Shown: piece by piece, positions 42,443-52,222 of the stretch
How positions within the stretch are numbered: the stretch's first letter is position 1
Layout of the letters: each line of letters opens with the position of its first letter
NCBI GenBank assembly: GCA_029570205.1
Contig: JAKQSI010000048.1
Span: 1-64,000, forward strand
Direction of reading: 5' to 3'
DNA: 64,000 nt
Origin: Candidatus Omnitrophota bacterium
GTDB taxonomy: Bacteria > Hinthialibacterota > Hinthialibacteria > Hinthialibacterales > JAKPRU01
Translations under genes and position numbers: made by a program
Notes under the pieces: generated by a model
What the model was told of the DNA's origin: nothing
Databases searched by the model: none
What the model saw: the letters and a program-made list of their open reading frames with translations, nothing else

Positions 42443-44149
42443 CTATAATTTCGTAACTTCTACATAATCCATTCCGACCGTCGTGCCGGCCACGGACAGC
42501 CATGTCTCCAGCCTTGTGTCCCCCGCCTGGAGAGGTACGGAATCGAATAGACAACTTGTTTCGCCTGCCGGGGCCGATCGGCTCAGCATAACGTCGGAAA
42601 GCCGCAAGGAAATCTGCGCTGTTTCCTCACGCGCGCGAAATAGGCACTGAATGCGATACGCGCCACCTTCGACTACCTTTACCTCCCAATGTCCCAGGGA
42701 ATCCTCGCGCCATCCTGCACGTGGACCGCGCCAATCCTGCCGGGTCAGCACAGTCGGATTCTCGTATGGCGTGCCCAGGAAGATACGTGGCGGAAAATTA
42801 CCATGCGTTTGCGTAACATCCAGGAGCCAATCCTCGTAGCCGGATCGCATGTGTGAGACAATGGTATCGTTCTCCTTTGCGATGTCGAATTGTTCTCCCG
42901 GATCGTTTAACAGGTCGTAGAGTTCATTTCCATTCACTAATTTGTACCTGTCGGATACGGCCGCGCAATTCCGGTATAATTCCGGAACGTCGCCTCGATG
43001 CCATTGGAAATAGAGAGTCCTCTCAGGAAAAGATCCGTGTCGATGTGTCATTAAAGGAAGAAGACTCGTGCCATCTATCGGATTCGAATCGGGAACAGGA
43101 ATCCCGCAGAGATCCAGGAGAGTCGGCAGGATATCGATATGTGCGGCGAGACGGCCTATTGTCTGACCTGCCTGGAATGTGCCCGGCCATCGAATGAAAA
43201 ACGGTACGCGGATACCCCCCTCATAAACGCTGCCTTTCCGGCCACGCAAACCGGCCGTGTATCTCGGCTGCTGGGGGCCGTTGTCTGTCATAAAAATGAC
43301 AACGGTGTCCTCAGATAGATTCAGATATTCAAATCTCTTGAGGAGTTTCCCGATGTTCTCGTCGATGTTCTCTACCATTCCGTATACTTTGGCGGTTTCC
43401 TCATCTAACCCCATGGTTACATACGGTTGAAAATAGCGTTCGTGGATCTGAAGTGGCGCATGAGGAGCATTCGTGGCCAGATACACAAAAAAGGAACGAT
43501 TACGGTTCTCCTCGATAAAGCGGATAGCCGCATCCGTAAAAATATCCGTACAATAGCCGGTTGTCGAAACCGGCTTTCCATTGTGTTGGAGAACAGGATC
43601 GAAATAGTTACTTCCCCATGGAGGGTCGGAAGGCTGGCAGATTCCGCCGCCGTTATGAACGAGGGCTTCCTGGAAACCACGATCGATGGGCCGCATCGGA
43701 TAGTTGTCGCCGAGATGCCATTTGCCGAAAATGCCGGTACGGTAACCGTGCGCAGCCAGGACTTGCGGCAGGGTTGTCTCATCGGGGTGCATCATGGCTC
43801 GTCCCAGGTAGGTATCCAGGACACCGGTTCGATAGTTGTACCGTCCGGTCATGAGGCTTGCCCGTGTCGGAGCGCAGACGGGCGAGACACAGAATCGGGT
43901 AAACTCTGTACTCTCCGAAGCCAGCCGGTCGAGATTGGGAGTACGAATGTATTTATTCCCATGGCAGCCGAGGTCGCCATAACCGTGGTCATCGGTAATT
44001 ATCAGGACGATATTCGGTTGTTGCGCGGTGTCGGTCCGTCGATTTCCGCGTGTCTGGGCGGCGAGGATCCGGGGAGCGGACAGGGTCATCCCCAGGGCGC
44101 ACGTTCCCCGGAGAAGTGTTCGGCGGGTAAGGGTATGGGGCCGGCTCAT
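42443..44149 (-). CDS. Tat-exported arylsulfatase-family sulfatase
   Basis: A 568-residue sulfatase exported by the Tat pathway (RRTLLRG at residues 9-15, then a hydrophobic stretch ending ILAAQ). The metal site starts with ITDDHGYGD (Asp53, Asp54). The formylglycine motif is CAPTR at residues 92-96, so activity requires conversion of Cys92 by a sulfatase-maturating enzyme encoded elsewhere. Further conserved parts are GKWHLG near 144 and MTDNGPQQPRY near 285. A C-terminal extension of about 100 residues, beta-rich, follows the core and may bind sugar. Substrate unknown; the neighbours suggest a sulfated polysaccharide. It lies 34 bases downstream of the DUF4091 gene on the same strand. Confidence 0.92.
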   Translation of the reverse strand: MSRPHTLTRRTLLRGTCALGMTLSAPRILAAQTRGNRRTDTAQQPNIVLIITDDHGYGDLGCHGNKYIRTPNLDRLASESTEFTRFCVSPVCAPTRASLMTGRYNYRTGVLDTYLGRAMMHPDETTLPQVLAAHGYRTGIFGKWHLGDNYPMRPIDRGFQEALVHNGGGICQPSDPPWGSNYFDPVLQHNGKPVSTTGYCTDIFTDAAIRFIEENRNRSFFVYLATNAPHAPLQIHERYFQPYVTMGLDEETAKVYGMVENIDENIGKLLKRFEYLNLSEDTVVIFMTDNGPQQPRYTAGLRGRKGSVYEGGIRVPFFIRWPGTFQAGQTIGRLAAHIDILPTLLDLCGIPVPDSNPIDGTSLLPLMTHRHGSFPERTLYFQWHRGDVPELYRNCAAVSDRYKLVNGNELYDLLNDPGEQFDIAKENDTIVSHMRSGYEDWLLDVTQTHGNFPPRIFLGTPYENPTVLTRQDWRGPRAGWREDSLGHWEVKVVEGGAYRIQCLFRAREETAQISLRLSDVMLSRSAPAGETSCLFDSVPLQAGDTRLETWLSVAGTTVGMDYVEVTKL

Positions 44150-44183
44150 GGTTAGCCTCCTGGGCGGTCTGTTATTTGCCGGG

Positions 44184-47096
44184 CTATTTCAACGATTCCA
44201 GTTTTCGGTCGATCCGTTCAATCAGTTCCGCGACGTGGTGTCGTTCCTGCATAAGAATGTCCGGATCTTTCGTGTATTCGGTCAGGCTTTGCGCCAGGGT
44301 ATCGGGGACAGCGAGAACGGTTGCAGCTTCATCCGTCAAAGCAAGAATATCGGAAGATAGTTTTTTCCTGCCGACGAGCGCATCGAGCCTCTCTTTCAGT
44401 AGATAAAGGTACTCATAATCCTCTATTCCGTCCCGGATGAGCGCCAGGCGGAGAGAGGCAAGCAGCGTTTTATCCGGGCCGGGGTAGATCAAATGGCCGT
44501 CTCCATTGTGCCGGGTAAACGTATGGGAATTCCAGGAAATCTCGGGCCATCGTTTACCGGAACGAACGGCGTCGAGCAGCGCGGGGTCGTCCAACGGCAC
44601 AATCTCGCCGGTGGGTTCGACCGCCAGATTACTCCGCCACAGGTTGATTGCGTAATACAGAAATCCGGTGACCCGATACTTCCAGGTCTGCCAGAAGAGA
44701 ATGCGCTGGTCGATTCCCTGGTAGTCGGTAAAGAAATTGGCATACGGATGTTTTGGGGCAACACAGACGTACCACCAGATCTCATCGCCTGCGGCCTGGC
44801 GCGCACGGCAGGTTTCTTCCTTATATTGGGAAGTCAGCGGAACGTAAATATCCACGCTCCCCGCCAGGGCCTCGCACGGCGGCTCTGTTGTCGCCCGGCG
44901 AAGGCCCGGATAACGCGAGCCTAGAAGATCGAAGATGTTTCGGATAGTCGGATAATCTTCTTCATTCGGCTCATCAAACGAGTAACAATAGGCGATATCC
45001 AGCAGTCCCTTCTCTTTCAGGAACGGATAATAGTCATCGAAGAACGCCAGAATCTCTTTTTCCACTTCGGGAGTCCAGGCAATTCCCCGTGGGATATGTT
45101 TTACGTTATACGCCGTCATTCCCCGTTCCAAACAGAACGGGATATCTTCCTTTCGAGGATTCGGCTCCGATGAGTAGATGTTGGTGGGATTGAGGCGGTA
45201 GGACAGTAAAAATTCATAATAGTTCCTCAACAGATCCTGTGGAATATCCCCTTGGATTCCGTACCAGGATTTGATTTCGCTTTCAAAGAAAGCAAACGCG
45301 GTTGTCAAATGCATCTTTCCCAGCGCAAAATTGTACACATGGACATTCAGGGGTACGGTTCGAGGGGCTTTCCCCGCGGCCCGGATTTCGATTTGCCCTT
45401 CATAGACTCCGGCGGGAATGGCCTGGGAAACATGAACGGTTAGCCAAACCGGTTGATGGGTTCCGGCAGGAACGGAAAACTCGCGATAGGGCAGCAGTGG
45501 GTCGGGTAGGGAACCGGTCAGGTCCGGTACGTATTCCGGTTCCCGGCAGGGAACAAATCCGACCGGGTTTAAGTTGATGTCCTGCGAGAGAATCACGGCT
45601 TTGCGATCTTGAGATATCAAGTCACTCACCCGAACGGAAACATCGTTTAATTCTCCGGTTATCGGCCAAATGGTGAATTGAGCGGATTCATATTCGTTTT
45701 GGGCGAGTTCAATTGCTACGGACCCGTCGACGATGCCCGGTGGGGTAGCGGATTGTTCCACTTTGAGCATCGGAGAATACACAAGAACGGCAAAATCCGA
45801 CGGCTCACGATTCCGGGCGAGGTCGTGCAATCGGGTCTGAACAAGAATCGTGGTACGGCGGACATCCCTGGCCACTTCCGCGGCCTGTTGCGGAAACTGT
45901 TGCCACCGATCGAACGAAGGAGAAGGTGTAGCGAAATAGTCTTCCTGTTCCTTCTTGATCTCTTGAACCCGGGCCAGCACGCTGTTCCCCCGCTCAAGAA
46001 TCTGCGCTGTGTCAAACGTGCCGGAAGCGGATTCCAGCTCTGCCAATGCGGCCCGAAGATCGCTCGTGTCTATCTCCGGCGGAGATCCCGCTTCGATGGG
46101 AAAAAGGCCGGTAGAATAAAGCGGATATTTCTCCGGCTGCAACATCATTTCCAGTCGAATCGACTCGGCATCGCTGGGAAGCGAAACGGGAATGGCCGTC
46201 TCGTAAGGTTCCCGGCCATAGTATTGGATTGTCTGTTCGGCGCGGATAGTTCCCCCCTGCTCACGTTGCACCTCCGTCACAATGCGCACATTCAGTTCAT
46301 TCTGCTCGCTCGGAAGCAGTGTCATGCGCAGGATATGCGAACCGGGGAAAGTCGGCAGCGCATCCAGTGCGATCAGGCGCGGGCCTTGATGGGCAAACAG
46401 GATCGCACCGAACCGATCGGGGGCATAAAATGTGCCTCGGACCCGTGACCAGGAGATCAGTTCTTTTCCCCCGTAATTTCCCCGGCATACATTGAATCCC
46501 CAATAATGTTCCATTCCCTCTTCGGCAGCGCCTTCCAGCCCGTTAAACGGAATTGCCGCTTCGACCGTGTATCCGTACTCCCAACAGAGAACTTTGGCGG
46601 TCAATTCAATGTTCCACGACAAGTCACGAGGTTCGTAGCCGATGATCTTCTGGTCGAGCCACGCGCCATTTGTGTTGATCTGAATCTGATAATAATCCGG
46701 CGTGTCCGACGAGGGATTCATGAAGATTTCGATGTGATCGTCCCGCCACAGATCGCGATGATCGCGCTCGGTTTGATCGCTCTGCGGAGGTCGGTTCGAG
46801 AAACACATGATCCCCAGGTAAAGATTGGCTTCATCATAGGCGAGGCGGGCCACCGTTCGGTCCTTCGCCGGTTGCGTGCCGTTCAGCCCGACAAACTCGT
46901 GCAGGGGCGTGGCCTGGAGCCAGCATCGGTCCTCCAGATTGCCGTCGATGACCGGTGCGGCGCATCGGTTTATTGTCACATACGGCTGATCGCCGGTTTC
47001 GTCATCCGATGCGGAAACCAGGCTTGCCGCACACAACAGCAATGTGAGATACAAACTGGATCGATTCCATCGAAGAAAGTTCATATTCGTGTCCAT
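44184..47096 (-). CDS. Secreted CBM9-like / DUF4091 glycan-active protein
   Basis: A 970-residue exported protein. The signal peptide is at about residues 1-30 (LYLTLLLCAASLVSA). A CBM9-like sugar-binding domain covers about 35-240 (APVIDGNLEDRCW, DHIEIFMNPSSDTPDYYQI, WGFNVCRG). A coiled linker follows, then a glycoside hydrolase-like DUF4091 region (about 640-880) with YCYSFDEPNEEDYPTIRNIF written here to residue 20, the DEP acidic pair being a likely catalytic or sugar-contact site. The C-terminus ends in a helical bundle. The frame continues to 47201 without meaning; the ATG at 47096 or 47084 starts the signal peptide. Together with the sulfatase it likely handles the same glycan. Confidence 0.72.
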   Translation of the reverse strand: MDTNMNFLRWNRSSLYLTLLLCAASLVSASDDETGDQPYVTINRCAAPVIDGNLEDRCWLQATPLHEFVGLNGTQPAKDRTVARLAYDEANLYLGIMCFSNRPPQSDQTERDHRDLWRDDHIEIFMNPSSDTPDYYQIQINTNGAWLDQKIIGYEPRDLSWNIELTAKVLCWEYGYTVEAAIPFNGLEGAAEEGMEHYWGFNVCRGNYGGKELISWSRVRGTFYAPDRFGAILFAHQGPRLIALDALPTFPGSHILRMTLLPSEQNELNVRIVTEVQREQGGTIRAEQTIQYYGREPYETAIPVSLPSDAESIRLEMMLQPEKYPLYSTGLFPIEAGSPPEIDTSDLRAALAELESASGTFDTAQILERGNSVLARVQEIKKEQEDYFATPSPSFDRWQQFPQQAAEVARDVRRTTILVQTRLHDLARNREPSDFAVLVYSPMLKVEQSATPPGIVDGSVAIELAQNEYESAQFTIWPITGELNDVSVRVSDLISQDRKAVILSQDINLNPVGFVPCREPEYVPDLTGSLPDPLLPYREFSVPAGTHQPVWLTVHVSQAIPAGVYEGQIEIRAAGKAPRTVPLNVHVYNFALGKMHLTTAFAFFESEIKSWYGIQGDIPQDLLRNYYEFLLSYRLNPTNIYSSEPNPRKEDIPFCLERGMTAYNVKHIPRGIAWTPEVEKEILAFFDDYYPFLKEKGLLDIAYCYSFDEPNEEDYPTIRNIFDLLGSRYPGLRRATTEPPCEALAGSVDIYVPLTSQYKEETCRARQAAGDEIWWYVCVAPKHPYANFFTDYQGIDQRILFWQTWKYRVTGFLYYAINLWRSNLAVEPTGEIVPLDDPALLDAVRSGKRWPEISWNSHTFTRHNGDGHLIYPGPDKTLLASLRLALIRDGIEDYEYLYLLKERLDALVGRKKLSSDILALTDEAATVLAVPDTLAQSLTEYTKDPDILMQERHHVAELIERIDRKLESLK

Positions 47097-47778
47097 TCGG
47101 GTCTTGAGGATTTTCTCAAAAGGATATCGCAAAATCGCAGATGTGACAGGCCTTTTTGCGCCGTACAAGTTCAATTGCAAAAATTGGTTTCCCGGAATCA
47201 ACCGCAGGAACGACCCAACCCAGATTCGTCGTCAATGTTCGTAAGTGGTTGATTTTAATGATGTGAGTCGCCATTATCGGCGCCACTTTCTGTATTTCTG
47301 CTTGGTGCGGGGATGTCGGGTCACACGACAATCCATCCCCAAACTCCCGTAAATCTCCCGGTGTTTCGCCTCCACCACCTTCCGCACCTCCTCACTTACC
47401 TCGACCCCGTGAAATCCTCCTGCCCGCTCAGAGCCGTTTCGCACGGAACAACGCCGGTCGCGGACGCGGCGACAAATCCCCCCTAGCGACGCCAGCCCCT
47501 GTGTCCGGTGTCCGCACCCCTCTCCCAGGCCAAACCGTGACGAATTTGGGCTATGACAGAATCCCATTCTGCCGGCCCAATTTGGACGCGAAGATATTTG
47601 CAAAAAGCGGATTGTGGACTATTATTATAGAGACGGAGATGGAATGGCGCTTTTCGGAAGGATCGGCTTTGCCGGATGAATCTTTGGGATTGTTAAGATT
47701 CGTTGTGTCGAAGCCGATATTTTTCCTGAATTAGTCCGTCCGGATTTTTGGCTCCGGTTTACGACATTGAAGGATTCC
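47097..47778. other. 682-base gap with one weak frame
   Basis: Divergent intergenic region upstream of both the DUF4091 and TPR/HEAT genes. The only sizeable frame is minus-strand 47274-47603, listed separately with low confidence. No hairpin array, RNA gene or repeat was recognised here. The promoters of both flanking genes should be within it. Confidence 0.45.
47274..47603 (-). CDS. Doubtful small ORF, possible gene remnant
   Basis: A 109-codon frame. The C-terminal 45 residues (EVSEEVRKVVEAKHREIYGS then MDCRVTRHPRTKQKYRKWRR) look like a real basic helix, unlike the Gly/Ser/Arg-mixed N-terminal part. No family is recognised and there is no convincing ribosome site. It may be the end of a decayed gene. 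Confidence 0.2.
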   Translation of the reverse strand: MQISSRPNWAGRMGFCHSPNSSRFGLGEGCGHRTQGLASLGGICRRVRDRRCSVRNGSERAGGFHGVEVSEEVRKVVEAKHREIYGSLGMDCRVTRHPRTKQKYRKWRR

Positions 47779-49164
47779 ATGGATTCGAAACATTCCGGGT
47801 ACAGCTCGGCTCCCACCGCGAGGAGGATGTTTTCGCCTCACGAGCGGCTGTATTTCATGGTCAAGAAAGATGTTAAGCAGCTCTTGGAGACGGGGCGGAA
47901 GTATTTCAATGAGGGAGATATCGAGCAGGCGATCAAGCAGTACCGGAAAGCCCTGGATGTGGATGCCGGCTGTGCCTTGACCCATTTCAATCTGGGATAC
48001 GCATATCATGAGGAGGGGCGCTATGAACATGCGCGGGAGTCCTATCTGAAGGCGATTGAACTGGAGCCGACCTGTTCGCTTTTCCTGGAGCATCTGGCTC
48101 GGCTGAATTTCGAAACCCTCGATTACCAGGAAGCGATCAAGTTGTTCAACCGAGCCTCTCTGGTCGGTCCGATCCAGCCTTTGAGCCTGGGTCTCTGGGG
48201 CCGTGCCTTGTATGAGTCCGGTTTGTATGAAGAGGCCATCGCGGCTTTTGAGAATCTGCTCTCGCGTGAACAGCATCCGGCCATACAAGTCGGGGGATTG
48301 TTCTGGCTGGTGGTGGCGAATTTGAAGCTGGACCGGATTGCACAGGCCCGGGTTCTTGCGGAGGAACTGCTGAAAGCGCCGGAAATCGAACAGAAAATCC
48401 TGCTGGACCTGGGCGAGCATTTTTTGCGGGTCAGGTGTCTCGAATTGGGCCGGGCCATTTTTGAGCGGCTCGCTGTGGAACATGAGGAGTTGGTCATTGC
48501 CCGGATGCGCCTGGAGGATATCCGCAGCCTGGAACAGAAGATCTACGAGACTCTTCCGAACCTTTTTGAAGGGGATGAGGAACGAGTCCTTCACAATTGC
48601 AGCACGTTGCGCAATTTCGGAAGTGATAAAATCTCGCGGGCGATGATTTCTTTACTGGATTCCTCCTCCCCGCTGATTCGCGAGGCGGTCCTGGATTACC
48701 ATACGGCGTATGGATTCGATATTGTGGAGCAGGCGGCTCCTTTTCTGCATGATCCGGTTGATTTTGTCCGGCTCAAAGCGGCGGAGTATCTCGACAAATT
48801 GGATTCTCCAAAACACACGCCCCTGTTCCTTCCGCTGTTGGAGGATGAGAAGAGCGCCATCCGCAAAATGGCGGCGGGATTCCTGGCGCGCCATGGAACC
48901 ATGGAACACCTGCCCCGCCTGGAAATGCTGTATCCCGGCGATGAGGACGGCAACGTGCGGATTGCAATGCGGGAAGCGATCTTCAAAATTAAGCGTCGCC
49001 ACCAGGAGCGGGTAGATGCCATGGCCAACATGACCGTTGTGACCGAGCCGGAAGAGGTCGAATCCCCGCAATGTGTCTGGCGATCCAAGCCGTTTCGACT
49101 TGTCGAGGTTCTAGTCGTGCTGTACCTGATCTACAAGATCCTGTACCCGATTTTTTTCGGGTGA
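47779..49164 (+). CDS. TPR and HEAT-repeat protein with a C-terminal anchor
   Basis: A 461-residue protein. TPR-like helices run from about 30 to 200 (ALTHFNLGYAYHEEGRYEHA and ALYESGLYEEAIAAFENLLS). HEAT-like repeats follow at about 285-400 (SPLIREAVLDYHTAYG, VDFVRLKAAEYLDKL, KSAIRKMAAGFLARHGT). The last 25 residues are a hydrophobic tail (LVEVLVVLYLIYKILYPIFF) that anchors it to the membrane with the bulk in the cytoplasm. The ATG at 47779 has AAGGA 6 bases upstream; a TTG at 47767 is in frame. It is a scaffold-type protein with no enzymatic motif. It stands alone, 135 bases before the CgeB-like gene. Confidence 0.75.
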   Translation: MDSKHSGYSSAPTARRMFSPHERLYFMVKKDVKQLLETGRKYFNEGDIEQAIKQYRKALDVDAGCALTHFNLGYAYHEEGRYEHARESYLKAIELEPTCSLFLEHLARLNFETLDYQEAIKLFNRASLVGPIQPLSLGLWGRALYESGLYEEAIAAFENLLSREQHPAIQVGGLFWLVVANLKLDRIAQARVLAEELLKAPEIEQKILLDLGEHFLRVRCLELGRAIFERLAVEHEELVIARMRLEDIRSLEQKIYETLPNLFEGDEERVLHNCSTLRNFGSDKISRAMISLLDSSSPLIREAVLDYHTAYGFDIVEQAAPFLHDPVDFVRLKAAEYLDKLDSPKHTPLFLPLLEDEKSAIRKMAAGFLARHGTMEHLPRLEMLYPGDEDGNVRIAMREAIFKIKRRHQERVDAMANMTVVTEPEEVESPQCVWRSKPFRLVEVLVVLYLIYKILYPIFFG

Positions 49165-49299
49165 ACGGGGTATTCCCGGTTGGCTCTTTGGTGCAATCCC
49201 CAATAAAATAGTGATTTGCAGTTAATCAAGATCAACGATCGTTTACAGGAACGCAGTTCATTCCGGGATTGAACAAAGCATCCTCCAGAGGTCATTCCC

Positions 49300-50253
49300 T
49301 TGCGAATCATCTTCACCGGTCGGACAAAACGAAGGACGCAGGCGGGGTTGCATCTAATGGATGGTTTTCGACACGCGGGATGCAGAGTGAAGTGGTTGCG
49401 TACCACTTGGTTTGAACAATTGTTCGGTCCGAAAGGGTTGATTGCCCGAGCGAGGCGGTTCCGACCGGACATGCTCTTTCTCTATACCCACAAACCATCT
49501 TTACCCATGGTCGAGTCCTTATTGGCTGACGGAGTTCCCATGTTGTTCTTTTTGCCTTCAATCCATCGTGAACCGGAACCGGAGATTCTCGACTTGGCTC
49601 GAAAAAGCACCATCTTTTTTATCAACAACCAGGGGCAACTTGATTTCTTTCGTGAGGCGGGATGTCAAGATGTTCGTTTCCTGACTCAGGGATTCGATCC
49701 CGGCACACATTATCCTGATCCCAATCCGCATCCTCGGTGGCACAGTGAGGTAGCCTTTATTGGAAAATGCCGCCCGGGCGATGGGCGATCGGCTGTCATT
49801 GAACCGCTCGCCCGCCGGTGGGATGTGAAATTGTATGGTTTGGGATGGGACGAAGTCGGATTACGCGCCGCACGGCGTGTAGTGTATCCGCCGCAATACC
49901 GCGCAATCTGCGCTGCCGCCGCCATCATTCTGGGAGTGGACACTCAGCCGGATATCCCTCTCTGTTTCTCCAACCGGACCTGGCTCACTCTGGGCTGCAA
50001 GGGTTTTCTTCTGACCAGCTATGTTCCACAACTGGAAGAGTTGTTCGAAAATCACAAGCATCTGGTGTGGTATCGGTCTCCCGAAGAATGTCAGGAAATG
50101 GTCGAGTATTACCTGGCCCATCCGGAAGAGCGAAAACGGATTGCACAGGCCGGGCATCAACTGACGTTGCAGAACTACACGTACGATCACATTGCAAAAC
50201 GGATTCTGGATGCGTTTTACGAGAAGATGGGCATCCCGCCCTCCCCGGCTTAA
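49300..50253 (+). CDS. CgeB-like GT-B glycosyltransferase
   Basis: A 317-residue GT-B fold protein resembling the spore-coat protein CgeB and related DUF3880 glycosyltransferases. The C-terminal glycosyl_trans_1_2-like region (about 200-310) has FSNRTWLTLGCKGFLLTSYV, then ELFENHKHLVWYRSPEECQE and ERKRIAQAGHQLTLQNYTYD. These are typical of this group. The N-terminal half has the strands RIIFTGR and MLFFLPS. The start is TTG at 49300 with GAGGT about 8 bases upstream. Its stop overlaps the convergent methyltransferase stop by four bases. It probably transfers a sugar to an envelope or exopolysaccharide acceptor. Confidence 0.75.
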   Translation: MRIIFTGRTKRRTQAGLHLMDGFRHAGCRVKWLRTTWFEQLFGPKGLIARARRFRPDMLFLYTHKPSLPMVESLLADGVPMLFFLPSIHREPEPEILDLARKSTIFFINNQGQLDFFREAGCQDVRFLTQGFDPGTHYPDPNPHPRWHSEVAFIGKCRPGDGRSAVIEPLARRWDVKLYGLGWDEVGLRAARRVVYPPQYRAICAAAAIILGVDTQPDIPLCFSNRTWLTLGCKGFLLTSYVPQLEELFENHKHLVWYRSPEECQEMVEYYLAHPEERKRIAQAGHQLTLQNYTYDHIAKRILDAFYEKMGIPPSPA

Positions 50254-50957
50254 CGAGATTCGTTCTCATCCCTGACCTCCAACACCGCCAGGTACTCCAG
50301 GTCAAACGGCCAGAGAACATCCAGAAAAGACCGGACGATTCTGATCCGCGCAACGGTTCGAAACCCCACCGATTCAATCTGCGGAAGGAGTTCCGCACGA
50401 GTCCGGTATTTCTTTGTTCGCCACTCGATTCCAAACACATGCGCAAACAGCAGTTTCAGCGCCCGCCAGGGACAGAAGGTTCGCAAGTGCTGCGACTGGG
50501 CGATCAGGTATCGCCTGGTCACACGCCGGAATTCGCGCAGGACTTCCAGGCGGATTTCCTGCGGGAGAAGGCTCAGGAACTTGAAAGATAGAACCGCATC
50601 GAAGGTTTTATCCGGGAAGGGCAAGGCCGTTCCATCCAACTGCACCAGGTCGAATGCTTTCCGAATGCCCGCATATTTCTCCAGGCAGACTTGCATCATC
50701 TCCAGAGAGATATCTCCGCCGACATATTCCATGCGTTTGCGGATGACAAATTCGGTCCATCTGCCGGTCCCACAGGGGATATCCAGTACTCGGCTTCCAT
50801 CAGGGAGAAGACGCAGTGCTCTGTCCAACGCTTTCTGTGTGGAGCGGTTGTAACGAGCGAGTGAAGGCGAACCGAATTTCCGGTCATCGTAAGTCCGGGC
50901 GGCCTCGGCGTCGCGGTAGTGGTATTTTCTGAAATACTCTTTTGTCATGCTTTTCAT
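50250..50957 (-). CDS. Class I SAM-dependent methyltransferase
   Basis: A 235-residue methyltransferase with motif I LDIPCGTGRW (about residues 58-67), acidic motif II in VGGDIS, and the motif IV-like LSFKFLSLLPQE. The substrate is unknown; the LPS kinase upstream suggests an envelope glycolipid or its sugar. The ATG at 50957 was chosen because it overlaps the kinase stop by four bases (ATGA) and has GGAG just upstream; an ATG at 50975 is in frame but lacks this. The two genes are translationally coupled. Confidence 0.8.
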   Translation of the reverse strand: MKSMTKEYFRKYHYRDAEAARTYDDRKFGSPSLARYNRSTQKALDRALRLLPDGSRVLDIPCGTGRWTEFVIRKRMEYVGGDISLEMMQVCLEKYAGIRKAFDLVQLDGTALPFPDKTFDAVLSFKFLSLLPQEIRLEVLREFRRVTRRYLIAQSQHLRTFCPWRALKLLFAHVFGIEWRTKKYRTRAELLPQIESVGFRTVARIRIVRSFLDVLWPFDLEYLAVLEVRDENESR

Positions 50958-52153
50958 CCTGTCTCCGGTTGGCATGGCAAAAAATGATCTCCCTGTGGAT
51001 CGAACCGTTCAAGGGAGAAGATATGACTGAGACGATAGTGCGCCGGCTGTCGCGTATCCCAAATCAGTCTTCCTCTCTGTTCAGAAGGGGTTTCCAGAAT
51101 CATGGCGACCGGAGTTTCCCGGATCTGCTCTCTCATGCTTTTCTCAACTGCGCTGCGCCAGATCTCGCGCAGCTCGGTTGGAGAGCCTGTCAGATCCTCT
51201 CCACGAAGTCCTTCGGGCAAATCCGGGCCGGAAATCCATTCCAGAATCCGCCCCGCATCGTATTTTCGATCCATATAAACCAGTCGTGTGTCCGATTGGA
51301 CCGTGCGGAAATACGTGCGGTTCTCGCAGCATTGCCCGGCGACTGTCGCAATGCGTCTTTCCATACGCTTCCGGTGAACCTTGTCCCACGAATCCCGAAT
51401 GGACCGACAGAGGAGGCTTTCGGATGATGCATACACAGCGGCCAAGTCTAACCGCTCCCTCCGGTCGTAGTATGCGCTGAAGTACTCCAGAACCTCCGAA
51501 ATGTCCTCGGTTCGCCGCTTTATATCCCCCGGCCAGAGAAATCGGGATCGGTGAAAGTCGATGAAATAGAACCGCATTTCATCCGGATCGATCAGGATAT
51601 TCCCGGGATTGAGGTCGCCATGATACACGTTGACCTCGTGTATTCTTCGGACTGAGGCGAGAATCCTTGTCAGGACCAGGCTGACCTGTCGTCGAGCGGA
51701 TTCCCCCCGTTCCTGAAATTGTTCAAAACTCCATGTGCCCAGAGTTTGGAGATTGGACGGGGACCGGATAACCAGGACATTTTCCACCTCGAACGGGAGC
51801 TTTCTTCGAATCCCCACGGCAACAAGATCGTTAACCGGTACCCCGGCGCCTTGAAGTTTCAGCATAATTCGGGCTTCGCGGCTGGCGGGCGGTGTGCGGA
51901 ACAGGTAGCGAATGGAATTGCGTTTGTATGTTTTTACGTAAATCGCGCTGGTTGCGCGGTCGCCGGGGAGTCGCCGGATGCTTTTGTGCCCGGAATCCTT
52001 GATCGTAGAGGTGTCTTCCGGCCGGTCATCCGGGCGGGAGAGGATCGTCAGAATCCGCCGCGCCGACTCCAATTCGGAGCGTGGAACACGCCATACATAA
52101 GGTGGTTCCACCACGCGGACAAGAGGAAAGCGCTTATGTCCCCACACGGGCAT
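50954..52153 (-). CDS. Lipopolysaccharide kinase (Kdo/WaaP) family protein
   Basis: A 399-residue soluble, protein-kinase-like enzyme. The catalytic loop is HGDLNPGNILI (His178, Asp180, Asn185) and the metal-binding motif is DFHRSRF starting at Asp199, the WaaP/InaA/Kdo-kinase signature. A Lys for ATP binding lies in VKTYKRNS near 74. Kinases of this family phosphorylate sugars of the LPS core on the cytoplasmic side. The residues after about 230 are less conserved and may bind the acceptor. It is followed by a coupled methyltransferase and faces the CgeB-like glycosyltransferase, together suggesting an envelope-glycan modification set. Confidence 0.82.
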   Translation of the reverse strand: MPVWGHKRFPLVRVVEPPYVWRVPRSELESARRILTILSRPDDRPEDTSTIKDSGHKSIRRLPGDRATSAIYVKTYKRNSIRYLFRTPPASREARIMLKLQGAGVPVNDLVAVGIRRKLPFEVENVLVIRSPSNLQTLGTWSFEQFQERGESARRQVSLVLTRILASVRRIHEVNVYHGDLNPGNILIDPDEMRFYFIDFHRSRFLWPGDIKRRTEDISEVLEYFSAYYDRRERLDLAAVYASSESLLCRSIRDSWDKVHRKRMERRIATVAGQCCENRTYFRTVQSDTRLVYMDRKYDAGRILEWISGPDLPEGLRGEDLTGSPTELREIWRSAVEKSMREQIRETPVAMILETPSEQRGRLIWDTRQPAHYRLSHIFSLERFDPQGDHFLPCQPETG

Positions 52154-52222
52154 CTTCCCGGCTGATTATCCTTTGCGCGTTGATTGGCAACTTTTGTGTG
52201 CCGAAAGTCTGTGATTCGCATC

